Shown here piece after piece: positions 30,625-38,573 of a stretch of 64,000 bases of DNA. How positions within the stretch are numbered: position 1 is the first letter of the stretch; each line of letters starts with the position of its first letter. The notes below the pieces were generated by a model. That model saw only the letters and a program-made list of their open reading frames with translations. It ran no database searches and was not told where the DNA came from. This DNA comes from Archangium gephyra (GTDB lineage Bacteria; Myxococcota; Myxococcia; Myxococcales; Myxococcaceae): assembly GCA_003243425.1 (NCBI GenBank), contig QFQP01000037.1:3993-67992 (forward strand), in the 5' to 3' direction. The translations under genes were made by a program, and so were the position numbers.

Positions 30625-30984
30625 TCACGGCAGCGGGCGGGCGAAGGGGTCCTTCAGCTGGCAGGTGCTTTCGCGGCACGCGAAGTCTGACCGGCACTCA
30701 CTGTCCTGCTCGCATTTCTGAAGACAGACGCCGGGGCGGCGGGTCTGGGGCACGCACACCGAGTCTTCGGGGCAGGGGCGGTCGGCATCACATTCCGTGG
30801 TGCAGATCTCCGCGTACGAGCAGTAGCCCTCTTTCAGACCGCCGCAGTCTTCGTGTTTGCGGCACGACTTGCCGGGCCAGGCGATGAGGCCGCAGCTCGA
30901 GAACATCAACAGCACGAGGGCGAGCCAGCCGGCTCTCGCTGGCCAGCGCCCGGTGGTCGGACAATACGGTCCCGACGGGGTCAA
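30625..30984 (-). CDS. Cys-rich exported lipoprotein, hypothetical
   Basis: The start is uncertain. TTG 30984 gives 119 aa with a basic n-region and hydrophobic core ARAGWLALVLLMFSSCG (lipobox FSSC). The mature part (~88 aa) holds about a dozen Cys in a regular pattern: SCRKHEDCGG, GYCSYAEICTTECDADRPC, VCVPQ, VCLQKCEQDSECRSDFACRESTC. It suggests a disulphide-knotted surface domain. The upstream minus-strand neighbour (31134-31541) shares the YCxxxEICTxxC core, so the two are probably diverged tandem copies. Confidence 0.6.
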   Translation of the reverse strand: MTPSGPYCPTTGRWPARAGWLALVLLMFSSCGLIAWPGKSCRKHEDCGGLKEGYCSYAEICTTECDADRPCPEDSVCVPQTRRPGVCLQKCEQDSECRSDFACRESTCQLKDPFARPLP

Positions 30985-31133
30985 CTGACCACCGGAGGGT
31001 GAACCGTCGCGAAGCCCGGTGACTGTGTGAAAGAGCGCTCGAGGTCGAGGTGCCAGTTCGTTCTGGCCGGGGCTCTCGAACGCGGCGCGCCCGTCTCTCA
31101 AGGCCTGAAAGTGCGTATCTCCGCCGCGCTCTT

Positions 31134-31541
31134 TCACTTCACACCCGGTCCCTGGCTGCGATTGCCCTTGTTCGGTGACGGTCCGTACATGTCGTCGGTC
31201 GGGAAGCCGGGCGGAATGCAGTACCCGCCGATGCACTCCAGGGCGCGGCTGTCGGTGCAGTATCCCTCGTCGTCGACGTCTTGAAACACGCCGCCGTCGG
31301 ACAATTTCGTTCCGGGCACCGGGCCTTCGCCGTAGCGGCACCCGTTGTTCGACGGAATCCAGCAATCACTCGTCTGCTCACACTGCTTCGTGCAGATCTC
31401 GATTTGCGCGCAGTAGTAGTCGCCGGGGCAGTCGAAGTTGCGCGGGTCGCAATTCCCGCCAGCTGACGACGGGCACTTGAGCTGGCAGCTGGCCACGAAG
31501 AACAAAAGAAAGAGGTACGCCCGTCTCGACACGCGCTGCAC
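31134..31541 (-). CDS. Cys-rich exported lipoprotein, paralogue of the downstream gene
   Basis: GTG 31541 (or GTG 31532) gives 135 aa. The signal MQRVSRRAYLFLLFFVASCQ ends in lipobox VASC. The mature protein has 14 or so Cys: CPSSAGGNCDPRNFDCPGDYYCAQIEICTKQCEQTSDCW, then EGYCTDSRALECIGGYC. It ends in a Gly/Pro/Asn-rich tail (TDDMYGPSPNKGNRSQGPGVK). The EICT..C core is shared with the next gene. A LysM-GH19 gene is divergent, its start 143 bases away. No function is known. Confidence 0.65.
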   Translation of the reverse strand: MQRVSRRAYLFLLFFVASCQLKCPSSAGGNCDPRNFDCPGDYYCAQIEICTKQCEQTSDCWIPSNNGCRYGEGPVPGTKLSDGGVFQDVDDEGYCTDSRALECIGGYCIPPGFPTDDMYGPSPNKGNRSQGPGVK

Positions 31542-31683
31542 CGTACTCTCCCGCGCGAAGTCTGCGACTTCACGCCTGCCTACATGTGGGACAAACGCAC
31601 CTGCGACGCGCACGTGCCAGATGTCAAAACGCCATACACGACCGGGGAAATTCCGCCGCCTGCGATCAGCCGATGACTGACGC

Positions 31684-32805
31684 ATGAGCACGACCTACAC
31701 GATTCGTTCTGGCGACACGCTCGGTGCCATCGCAAAGCGCTTCAACACCACGGTGGCGAAGCTCGCGTCGGCCAACGGCATCAGCAACCCGAACGTCATC
31801 TACGCCGGTCGCACGCTCACCATCCCCGACTCGTACTCGTCGACGCCCGCGCCTTCGAACAACGGCGGCAACAGCGGCGTCTCGCAGACCTACACCGTGA
31901 AGTCGGGTGACACGCTCTCGGGCATCGCCTCGCGCTACGGCACCACGGTGTCGGCGCTCGCTGCGAAGAACGGCATTCGCAACCCGAACCTCATTCACGT
32001 CGGCCAGCGGCTGATCATCTCGGGCGGCTCGTCGGCCCCGGCGCCATCGGCTCCCACGGGTGGCAACGGCGGCAGCTACCGCGTGCGCGCAGGTGACACG
32101 CTCTCGGGCATCGCCGGCCGCTACGGCACCACGGTCTCGGCGCTCGCGCAGCTCAACGGCATCAGCAACCCCAACCTCATCTACGTCGGTCAGACGCTGC
32201 GCATTCCGAACGGTGGCAGCTCCCAGCCGAGCACCCCGGTCGGCCCTGTGGCGCCCACCAACCCCGGCCCCACCACGGGCGGCATCAGCAAGGCGCAGCT
32301 GCAGGCCATCATGCCGAACCTCTCGAGCGCGAAGGCCGACGAGTACCTGCCGCTGCTCAACGCGGCGATGGTGCAGGGCGGCATCAACACCCCGAAGCGC
32401 CAGGCCGCGTTCCTCGCGCAGCTCGCGCACGAGTCGGGGCAGCTGCGCTACTTCGAAGAGATCGCCTCGGGCGCCGCCTACGAAGGCCGCCGCGACCTCG
32501 GCAACACGCAGCCGGGTGACGGTGTGCGCTTCAAGGGCCGTGGCCCCATTCAGCTCACCGGCCGTCACAACTACCGCATCGCCGGTCAGGCGCTGGGCAT
32601 CGACCTCGAGAACAACCCCACCCTGGCCGCGCGCCCCGACATCGGGTTCCGCATCGCCGTCTGGTACTGGAACAGCCGCAACTTGAACGCGCAGGCCGAC
32701 GCCGGGAACTTCGACGCCATCACCCGCGCCATCAACGGCGGGTACAACGGCAAGGCCGACCGCGACCGCTACTGGGCGACGGCCAGGAGCGTGCTCGGCG
32801 CCTGA
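31684..32805 (+). CDS. Three-LysM GH19 chitinase/endolysin-like protein
   Basis: ATG 31684 gives 373 aa. Three LysM domains lie at ~4-50 (YTIRSGDTLGAIAKRFN), ~70-115 (YTVKSGDTLSGIASRYG) and ~132-178 (YRVRAGDTLSGIAGRYG), joined by Ser/Pro/Gly linkers. The C-terminal ~180 residues are a GH19-type lysozyme fold: LAQLAHESGQLRYFEEIASG (Glu general acid) and FKGRGPIQLTGRHNYR, then DIGFRIAVWYW. It cleaves peptidoglycan or chitin-like glycans. There is no signal peptide, as in phage endolysins or effectors of specialised secretion. No phage genes are adjacent. Confidence 0.9.
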   Translation: MSTTYTIRSGDTLGAIAKRFNTTVAKLASANGISNPNVIYAGRTLTIPDSYSSTPAPSNNGGNSGVSQTYTVKSGDTLSGIASRYGTTVSALAAKNGIRNPNLIHVGQRLIISGGSSAPAPSAPTGGNGGSYRVRAGDTLSGIAGRYGTTVSALAQLNGISNPNLIYVGQTLRIPNGGSSQPSTPVGPVAPTNPGPTTGGISKAQLQAIMPNLSSAKADEYLPLLNAAMVQGGINTPKRQAAFLAQLAHESGQLRYFEEIASGAAYEGRRDLGNTQPGDGVRFKGRGPIQLTGRHNYRIAGQALGIDLENNPTLAARPDIGFRIAVWYWNSRNLNAQADAGNFDAITRAINGGYNGKADRDRYWATARSVLGA

Positions 32806-32859
32806 GTTGACGGGTTGGTGACTCGATCTGCCGGGCGCGTGCCGATAGGGTGCGCGCCC

Positions 32860-34350
32860 GTGCGCATTTCAGTTCTCTGTTCGTTGATGCTCCTGGCCGC
32901 GTGCGGTCAGGAACTTTCCAAGCCCCCTCACGCCGTCGCGCGAAAGCAGCCGCTGTCGAGCAGCGTGGTCATTGCCCAGATCAACGGAGGCGCCGGGTCA
33001 CGCGACTACGTGGTGCTCTTCAACCGAGGCAGCAGCGCGGTTTCGTTGACGGGTTGGTCGCTGCAGTACGCGAGCTCTGTCGGCAGCTCGTGGAGCATGG
33101 CCAAGGTGGACCTCACCGGCAGCATCGCGGCGGGCGGCTCGTACCTCGTCGGGCTGGCGCCGCAGGCGAACACGCTGCCGGTGTCGCCCGACGTCTCGGC
33201 CAACATCAACATGAGCGGCAGCAACGGCAAGGTCGCGCTGGTGCAGTCGACCACTGCGCTCACCGGCGACTGCCCCATCAGCAACGCCAACCTCATCGAC
33301 TTCGTCGGGTACGGCACGGCGAATTGCCACGAGGGGACTGATCAGGCGATCGCGCCCAACGGCAACCTCGTGCTGCACCGGCGCAACGGCGGCTGCCAGG
33401 AGACCGACGACAACGCCGCCGACTTCGAGCTCCTCGCTGCGGACGTGAAGAACACCTCGAGCGCGACGGTCACGTGCGGCACGTTGCCGCCGGTCGATGC
33501 AGGCACGCCTGGCGATGCGGGCACGTCGACCGATGCCGGCACTGACATCGACGCGGGCACGCCCTTCGACGCCGGCACGCCGTTCGACGCTGGTACGCCC
33601 TTCGACGCCGGCATGCCGTACGACGCCGGCACCTGCGCGCTCTTCAACGGCTGGCCTGCGGTGGCGCGCAACGCCGGCTACGACCCCGACGCGGGTCTGA
33701 CCTACGGCGAGTTCTTCACCTTCGCTTCGCCCGACGGCGGTCGCGACGTGCTGCAGCTCGAAGCGTGGTGGCACGCTGGCTACACGCTGCCCGCGACGTT
33801 CGACTACGACGAGTTCCCCGCGTTCTACGCAGACTGCGACAGCTGCGCGATCATCGGTCGTGGCTGCACCACGGGTACGGATTGCGCGGCGTACTTCTTC
33901 GCGCAGTCGGGCGTGGTGACCATCACCAGCGCGTCTCAGAACCCGGCGTCGGGCAACATCGCGGGCTCGGTGTCGCAGGTGCGCTTCGATGAATGGGACT
34001 TCGAGGCCGACGAGCCGGTCGTCGACGGTCAGTGCGTGGTGGTGCTCAACGCGAACCTCTCGGCCACGTGGAGCTCGGGCGCCGGCGGCGGTTCCGGCGC
34101 GACGGGCGGCGGCTCGGGCGCGACGGGCGGTGGCTCCGGTAGTGATGCGGGTTCGATGGGTGGCGGTTCGGGCGCGACCGGCGGCGGCTCGGGCACCGAC
34201 GCGGGTTCAGACGAAGTCGACGCGGGCACGGGCGGTGGCGGCGGCAGCACCGGCGGCAGAGGTGGCTGCGGCTGCAACGCCGTCGAGCCGTCGTCGCTGC
34301 TGATGCTGGCGCTCGGCGCGCTGACGTTCCTGCGCCGTCGTTCGCGTTGA
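32860..34350 (+). CDS. Lamin-tail-domain lipoprotein with MYXO-CTERM sorting tail
   Basis: GTG 32860 gives 496 aa. The signal MRISVLCSLMLLAACGQELS has lipobox LAAC. Residues ~30-150 are a lamin-tail-like beta sandwich (VVIAQINGGAGSRDYVVLFNRGSSAVSLTGWSLQY), found in surface and nuclease-associated proteins. About 205-260 is a DAGTPFDAGTP repeat. About 265-400 is a second Cys-containing domain. About 407-465 is a Gly/Ser/Thr linker. The end is GCGCNAVEPSSLLMLALGAL with an Arg-rich tail, a MYXO-CTERM signal cut and anchored by the rhombosortase-like/myxosortase route. A strong terminator follows. Confidence 0.85.
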   Translation: MRISVLCSLMLLAACGQELSKPPHAVARKQPLSSSVVIAQINGGAGSRDYVVLFNRGSSAVSLTGWSLQYASSVGSSWSMAKVDLTGSIAAGGSYLVGLAPQANTLPVSPDVSANINMSGSNGKVALVQSTTALTGDCPISNANLIDFVGYGTANCHEGTDQAIAPNGNLVLHRRNGGCQETDDNAADFELLAADVKNTSSATVTCGTLPPVDAGTPGDAGTSTDAGTDIDAGTPFDAGTPFDAGTPFDAGMPYDAGTCALFNGWPAVARNAGYDPDAGLTYGEFFTFASPDGGRDVLQLEAWWHAGYTLPATFDYDEFPAFYADCDSCAIIGRGCTTGTDCAAYFFAQSGVVTITSASQNPASGNIAGSVSQVRFDEWDFEADEPVVDGQCVVVLNANLSATWSSGAGGGSGATGGGSGATGGGSGSDAGSMGGGSGATGGGSGTDAGSDEVDAGTGGGGGSTGGRGGCGCNAVEPSSLLMLALGALTFLRRRSR

Positions 34351-34370
34351 TCAATCGGAGTTGATCAATT

Positions 34371-34418
34371 CCGGCGCGGCGCTCTTCGTGAGTGCCGCGC
34401 CGGTTTGCCTTTTTTTTT
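34371..34418 (+). terminator. Strong rho-independent terminator
   Basis: A 13-bp GC-rich stem (34371-34383 with 34391-34403, one G.U pair) closes a 7-base loop. A T-rich tract containing nine consecutive T follows (34404-34418). It lies 20 bases past the stop of the lamin-tail gene. Two TTGATCAA palindromes lie between stop and stem. Confidence 0.92.
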
Positions 34419-34432
34419 CGCGTCAGAATTCG

Positions 34433-34639
34433 TCAGAGACCGACGTGGCGCAACCAGAGTTCCTTGAACTTGCTCGAGCTGCTCTCGTCGGCGCTGATCA
34501 GTTGAGCGAGGTGCTCGACCATGGGGAGCACGTCGTAGAGCGGCGCGAGTCGTGCGCGGCCGGCTTCGTCGAAGATGCGCCCGTAGTTACCGAGATGGGC
34601 GTCGTCGTTGCCGATGGCGGGCGAGAAGGCGTGAACCTG
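34433..34639 (-). pseudogene. C-terminal remnant of a HipA-like kinase
   Basis: The minus-strand frame from 34639 to TGA 34433-34435 encodes 68 residues with the active-site signature of HipA/YjjJ kinases. These are AIGNDDAHLGNYGRIFDE (GNxDxHxxN catalytic loop) and RLAPLYDVLPMVEHL (the LxPxYD Mg-binding segment). HipA proteins are ~400 aa; here a stop codon (34640-34642) precedes and the N-terminal lobe is absent. Next to it the DUF1801 gene has no start codon, so one rearrangement near 34640-34660 probably cut both genes. Non-functional fragment. Confidence 0.6.
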
Positions 34640-34658
34640 CTACGCACCACGCAGGGCG

Positions 34659-35036
34659 ACGAAGAAGGCCGCACCGAAGAAGCGCGACGACTACGGTGCT
34701 CTCATCGACGAGTACTTCGCGAAGTTCGACGGCGAACAACGGAAGATCCTCGACGCACTCAGAGCGCTGATCACCTCTGCCGTTCCCAAAGCCACCGCCG
34801 CCATCAAGTGGGGCATGCCCATGTGGACGCTCGACGGCTCGAAGATCGTCTGCGCACTCCGCGCGACGAAAGCCCACGTCGGCCTCCTCGTCTCAGGCCC
34901 GGCGGAGCGCTTCGATGATCCGGATCAACGTCTCGAAGGCAGCGCCCAGAACATGCGCCAGCTCAAGCTCACCACCGTCGCCGACATTCCAAAGAAGCAC
35001 GTCACCGCGTGGCTCAAAGCGGCCGCCGCGAAGTGA
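34659..35036 (+). CDS. DUF1801 (YdhG-like) protein, canonical start codon missing
   Basis: The frame opens after TGA 34632-34634 and has no ATG, GTG or TTG until ATG 34815. Coding-like sequence starts earlier, at ACG AAG AAG GCC (34659). The 125-residue product covers the whole DUF1801 domain: DDYGALIDEYFAKFDGEQRKIL, VPKATAAIKWGMPMWTLDG, VGLLVSGPAERFDDPDQRLEGS and MRQLKLTTVADIPKKHVTAWLK. Related genes usually begin with a short Lys-rich leader, so ACG may be a mutated ATG or a weak non-canonical start. Initiation at 34815 would lose half the domain. It lies beside a HipA remnant. Confidence 0.6.
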   Translation, partial: TKKAAPKKRDDYGALIDEYFAKFDGEQRKILDALRALITSAVPKATAAIKWGMPMWTLDGSKIVCALRATKAHVGLLVSGPAERFDDPDQRLEGSAQNMRQLKLTTVADIPKKHVTAWLKAAAAK

Positions 35037-35050
35037 AAGTGCGTGACGAC

Positions 35051-35368
35051 TCAGAAGTCGTCGATGTCGCGAATGCGCTGTTCGAGATCCGCCTGAAGGC
35101 TCAGGTCACGCTGCCCGTGCGGCGTGGCCAGGGCGCTCTCCCACGCGGCCTTTGCGTCTTCCTTCTTCCCCGCGCCGGCGTGCGCGTCACCGAGCGCCAC
35201 GAAGGCGGCCGCGTAGTTCGGGTCGAGCCGGGTGGCGTTGCGCAGCGCCTCGACCGCTTCGGCCCAGCGCTTCTCGTCGACCAACAGGCGGCCGAGTGAA
35301 AAGTGGCCCATGGGGCTGTCGGGGAACTGCTGCACCATCTGCTTGAACATCGTCTCGCGGTCGCTCAC
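35051..35368 (-). CDS. Small TPR protein
   Basis: GTG 35368 (or ATG 35350) gives 105 aa. Two to three TPR units fill the protein: DSPMGHFSLGRLLVDEKRWAEAVEALRNATRLDP, then NYAAAFVALGDAHAGAGKKEDAKAAWESALA. There is no signal peptide or membrane segment. Such stand-alone TPR proteins serve as scaffolds; the partner is unknown. It diverges from the lipoprotein gene, the two starts being 24 bases apart. Confidence 0.82.
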   Translation of the reverse strand: MSDRETMFKQMVQQFPDSPMGHFSLGRLLVDEKRWAEAVEALRNATRLDPNYAAAFVALGDAHAGAGKKEDAKAAWESALATPHGQRDLSLQADLEQRIRDIDDF

Positions 35369-35392
35369 GGCTTTTCGCTATCTACCCGAGTC

Positions 35393-36028
35393 ATGCGCGT
35401 CTTCGTGGTGCTCGTGTGTTGCGCGGCGGTCCTGGGGTGCAAGAAGGAACGGCCTGCTCCGAAGGCGCCGGCGATTTCACCAGCAGAGGTGAAGCTCGAG
35501 GGCACGTACCACGCGGTGCAGTGCGGCCCGGTGACCGCCGTGTGGAGCGGCGACCCCGAAATGCTCGCGCAGCAGGCGCCCAACGCGCCGAAGTCGTTCG
35601 GTGCGGAGTCACTCGCGTTCCGCTTCTTCGACGGCAGCACCGAGGGGTTCGCCCCGACGGGTCAGCTGTTCTTCAGCGATTGGACCTTCGACATCTTCTC
35701 GCCGGATTGTTCGCTGGTCGCGCTCCAGGTCGACCACTTCGGGCCCATTCACGTGGTGCCGGTCGACCAGCTGCGCGCGTACCTCGACGGTCGGTTCAAG
35801 CCCGTCGCCGTGCAGGCGCCCGGCGGGAAGGAGTCACTCGTGCATGGTCAGCTGCGCTGGCTCTCGCCGAGCCAGTTCGAGTTCGTGGCGAGTTGTTGTG
35901 GCGGGGCGCAGGCGTTCCACGCGAACACCAAAGACGGCTCGCTGGAGCGGTTGCTCGACGCACCCACGGCTCCCAACGGCGTGCGACGGGGGGCGAACGG
36001 TTGGGAAGTGGTTTCGGAGCCGAAATGA
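35393..36028 (+). CDS. Lipoprotein, hypothetical
   Basis: ATG 35393 gives 211 aa. The signal is MRVFVVLVCCAAVLGCKKE with lipobox VLGC. The mature part is a beta-rich domain: VKLEGTYHAVQCGPVTAVWSG, LFFSDWTFDIFSPDCSLVALQVDHFGPIHVVPV, and a CC pair in FEFVASCCGGAQAFH. I do not recognise a family. Its TGA overlaps the ATG of the DUF2200 gene, which itself overlaps proA, so three genes form one coupled unit. Confidence 0.75.
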   Translation: MRVFVVLVCCAAVLGCKKERPAPKAPAISPAEVKLEGTYHAVQCGPVTAVWSGDPEMLAQQAPNAPKSFGAESLAFRFFDGSTEGFAPTGQLFFSDWTFDIFSPDCSLVALQVDHFGPIHVVPVDQLRAYLDGRFKPVAVQAPGGKESLVHGQLRWLSPSQFEFVASCCGGAQAFHANTKDGSLERLLDAPTAPNGVRRGANGWEVVSEPK

Positions 36029-36387
36029 AGAAGCACCGCATTTACGGAATGGCGTTCTCAAGCGTGTACCCGGCGTACGTGCAGAAGGCCGAGAAGAAGG
36101 GCCGCACCGTTCGCGAGGTGAACGAGATCATCCGCTGGCTCACCGGCTATTCCGCGCCGCAGCTCAAGAAGCTCATCTCCAGCGACACCGACTTCGAGAC
36201 GTTCTTCGCCGAAGCGCCGAAGTTGAACCCGAAGGTGAAGCTGATCACCGGCGTGGTGTGCGGCGTGCGCGTCGAAGACGTCGACGACCCGCTGATGAAG
36301 AAGATCCGCTACCTCGACAAGCTCATCGACGAGCTGGCGAAGGGGAAGACGATGAAGCGCATCCTTCGGGTAGAAGCTGAAGAATGA
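36025..36387 (+). CDS. DUF2200 family protein
   Basis: ATG 36025 overlaps the previous stop; 120 aa, full family length. Motifs are HRIYGMAFSSVYPAYVQKAEKKGRT, VNEIIRWLTGY, DTDFETFFAEAPKLNP, then ITGVVCGVRVEDVDDPLMKKIRYLDKLIDELAKGK, all typical of DUF2200. It is a small cytoplasmic alpha/beta protein of unknown role. It is coupled by ATGA both to the upstream lipoprotein gene and to the downstream proA. Confidence 0.9.
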   Translation: MKKHRIYGMAFSSVYPAYVQKAEKKGRTVREVNEIIRWLTGYSAPQLKKLISSDTDFETFFAEAPKLNPKVKLITGVVCGVRVEDVDDPLMKKIRYLDKLIDELAKGKTMKRILRVEAEE

Positions 36388-37631
36388 GTTCCTTCGACGC
36401 GCGGCAGTTCGCAACCGCATCACGTACGGCTTCGCGCGCACTGGTCAGCGCCACGACCGAGCAGAAAGACGCCGCCCTCGCGGCCATGGCGAAGGCGCTT
36501 CGCGCGGCGAGCGCGCACATCCTCGGTGAGAACGCGCTCGATCTCGAAGACGCGCAGCGGGCTGGCAAGAACACGGCGTTCATCGATCGCCTGATGCTCG
36601 ACGCCACCCGCGTCGAAGCGATGGCCGCCGCGGTCGATGCAGTTCGAGCCCTGCCGGACCCGGTCGGCGAAGTCACCGAGCGGTGGACGCGGCCCAATGG
36701 TCTGCGCGTGCGCAAGGAGCGATTGCCGCTCGGCGTGGTGTTGATGATCTACGAATCGCGCCCCAACGTGACGAGCGACGCGGCGGCGCTCTGCCTGAAG
36801 TCCGGCAACGCCGCGATGTTGCGAGGCGGCTCCGAGTCGTTCCGTTCGAACCGCGCCATCGAGCGCGCGCTGCAGCTGGGCCTCGCCGAAGCGCGGCTGC
36901 CGGCGGAGTGCATTCAGCTCGTGCCCACCACCGACCGTGAATCGATGCTCGAGCTGCTGAAGCTCGACGGGCTCATCGACCTCTGCATTCCGCGCGGTGG
37001 CGAAGGCCTGATTCGCTTCGTGGTCGAGCACGCGCGCGTGCCGGTGGTGAAGCACTACCAGGGCGTGTGTCACGTGTTCGTCGAGCGCACGGCAGATCTC
37101 GACGTGGCCGAGAAGATCATCGTCAACGCGAAGGCGTCGCGGCCCGGCGTCTGCAACGCGGCCGAATGTCTGCTCGTCGACGTGGCCATCGCTGATCAGT
37201 TCCTGCCGCGAGCCGCGAAGGCGTTGAAGGAGAAGAACGTCGAGCTGCGCGCCGATGAACGCGCGTTGAAGCGCATCGACGCGGTTCCCGCGAAGGCCGA
37301 CGACTTCGGTCGGGAGTTCCTCGAGCTGATTCTCGCGGTGAAGGTGGTCGACGGTTTCGACGACGCGCTCGCGCACATCGCGAAGTACGGCAGCGAGCAC
37401 ACCGAGGCAATCGTCACCAGGGACGAAGCGCTGGCGAAGCGGTTCACGCGGGAAGTGACCGCGAGCGCGGTGATGGTCAACGCGTCCACGCGCTTCAACG
37501 ACGGCGGTGAACTGGGGCTGGGCGCGGAGGTCGGGATCTCGACGTCGCGGCTCCACGCCTTCGGACCCATGGGGCTGCGTGAGCTCACGTCGCAGAAGTA
37601 CGTCGTCGAAGGCGACGGCCACGTTCGCTGA
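36384..37631 (+). CDS. proA: Glutamate-5-semialdehyde dehydrogenase (gamma-glutamyl phosphate reductase)
   Basis: ATG 36384 overlaps the DUF2200 stop; 415 aa, full length. It catalyses NADPH reduction of gamma-glutamyl phosphate to glutamate 5-semialdehyde in proline synthesis. Signatures are LPLGVVLMIYESRPNVTSDAAALCLKSGNAAMLRGGSE, the catalytic Cys in ASRPGVCNAAECLLV, FGREFLELILAVKVVDG, and the C-terminal NASTRFNDGGELGLGAEVGIST and GLRELTSQKYVV. The proB gene is not in the window. rsfS and rlmH follow ~300 bases later, a neighbourhood common in bacteria. Confidence 0.97.
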   Translation: MSSFDARQFATASRTASRALVSATTEQKDAALAAMAKALRAASAHILGENALDLEDAQRAGKNTAFIDRLMLDATRVEAMAAAVDAVRALPDPVGEVTERWTRPNGLRVRKERLPLGVVLMIYESRPNVTSDAAALCLKSGNAAMLRGGSESFRSNRAIERALQLGLAEARLPAECIQLVPTTDRESMLELLKLDGLIDLCIPRGGEGLIRFVVEHARVPVVKHYQGVCHVFVERTADLDVAEKIIVNAKASRPGVCNAAECLLVDVAIADQFLPRAAKALKEKNVELRADERALKRIDAVPAKADDFGREFLELILAVKVVDGFDDALAHIAKYGSEHTEAIVTRDEALAKRFTREVTASAVMVNASTRFNDGGELGLGAEVGISTSRLHAFGPMGLRELTSQKYVVEGDGHVR

Positions 37632-37936
37632 GCGCGCTGGTGCGTTGACCTCGCCGGTCGCGACACGTTGGAGACCCGAGCGCGCGTTCTGGTCGTAGAA
37701 ATTTGCCGCTTTCGCTCTACAAACGACCACACGTTCGCTCCCCGGCTCTCGAAGTCGCGGAGCACGCAGGCGACGAGCAGCCTGTCTCGTCACTCCGACG
37801 CGCATCTCCGTGCCTGCGGCGTCGGAGCGCTCGCTTCTGCGAAGTTCGCGCAGGCCACAGACGATTTCGTTTCTGAAGTCCCCGACCGCTCCACACCTCT
37901 TTACCTGTCGCACCGCGGGGGTTAAGCGCGCGCTCC
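37632..37936. other. Intergenic region between proA and rsfS
   Basis: About 305 bases without a convincing gene. They hold the dispersed repeat copy C (37686-37740) and should hold the rsfS promoter. No terminator-like hairpin with a T-run was recognised. Confidence 0.6.
37686..37740 (+). repeat. Dispersed intergenic repeat, copy C
   Basis: This 55-nt copy closely matches 2445-2500: GTTCTGGTCGTAGAAATT, then CCGCTTTCGCTC, then AAACGACCACA and CGTTCGCTC, with terminal half-sites TGGTCGT/ACGACCA. A shared GTCGCGG block lies ~20 nt downstream. The copy is upstream of rsfS (197 nt to its start), on the same strand. Confidence 0.8.
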
Positions 37937-38566
37937 ATGGCAGCGAAGAAGAAGACCCCCGCGAAGAAGTCTGCTCCGAAGAAGAAGCCCGCCGCGAAAG
38001 CGAAGGCACCTGCGAAGAAGACCGCCGCGAAGAAGCCCGCCGGCAAGATGGTGAAGGGCAAGAAGTCCTCCACCGGCGCCAGGAAGTCGGCCACCCGCAC
38101 GGTCGCCGGCAAGAAGACCAGCGCGCGCACGCAGCGCGTCGCCCGGCGCCCCGCGCTCAAGCGCAAGGTCGCCGCGCCGAAGAAGAAGGTGGTCAAGGCC
38201 GCTGGCCCCGCGCTCGCGCCGGCCCCTGAGGCGCTCGCGCTCGCGAAGGTCATCGTCGGCATCGCCAACGAGAAGAAGGCCGAGAACGTACTGCTCATCG
38301 ACACGCGCGCGCGCGCTTCGTCGGTCGGCTACGACTACATCGTGCTCGCGTCGGGCGATTCCGACCGCCAGCTCGCGGCCATTCAGGAAGGCGTCGACGC
38401 GTTGCTCAAGTCGCAGGGCAAGCGCGTGGCGTCCGTCGAGGCGTCGCCTGATTGGGTGTGCGCCAACTTCGACGAAGGCGTCGTCGCGCACTTCTTCACG
38501 CCCGACCGCCGCGAGCAGATGGACCTCGAGGACCTCTGGAAAGACGCGCCCCGCGTGACCGTCTGA
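37937..38566 (+). CDS. rsfS: Ribosomal silencing factor RsfS with a histone-H1-like Lys/Ala extension
   Basis: ATG 37937 gives 209 aa. Residues ~100-209 are the RsfS/Iojap domain: LALAKVIVGIANEKKAENVLLIDTR, SSVGYDYIVLASGDSDRQLAAIQEGV, WVCANFDEGVVAHFFTPDRREQMDLEDLWKDA. RsfS binds ribosomal protein L14 and blocks subunit joining in starvation. Residues 1-95 are an unusual extension of AKKK/PAKK/KKPA repeats, like histone H1 or the C-terminal tails of bacterial nucleoid proteins. The extension could bind rRNA or DNA. rlmH follows 7 bases after the stop. Confidence 0.92.
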   Translation: MAAKKKTPAKKSAPKKKPAAKAKAPAKKTAAKKPAGKMVKGKKSSTGARKSATRTVAGKKTSARTQRVARRPALKRKVAAPKKKVVKAAGPALAPAPEALALAKVIVGIANEKKAENVLLIDTRARASSVGYDYIVLASGDSDRQLAAIQEGVDALLKSQGKRVASVEASPDWVCANFDEGVVAHFFTPDRREQMDLEDLWKDAPRVTV

Positions 38567-38573
38567 AGTTGCC

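Noticed and set aside
31684..32805. Prophage suggested by the LysM-GH19 endolysin-like gene
   Set aside because: No holin, capsid, tail, integrase or attachment repeats were found around it.
33490..33640. Short direct repeats in the lamin-tail gene
   Set aside because: They are in-frame DAGTPF codon repeats of a linker, not a mobile or regulatory repeat.
34347..34368. Two TTGATCAA palindromes considered as Fnr-like sites
   Set aside because: They lack the four-base spacer of an Fnr box and lie between a stop codon and a terminator, not in a promoter region.
36420..38009. Long minus-strand open frame opposite proA and rsfS
   Set aside because: The plus-strand frames are unmistakable proA and rsfS; the antisense product has no recognisable domain.
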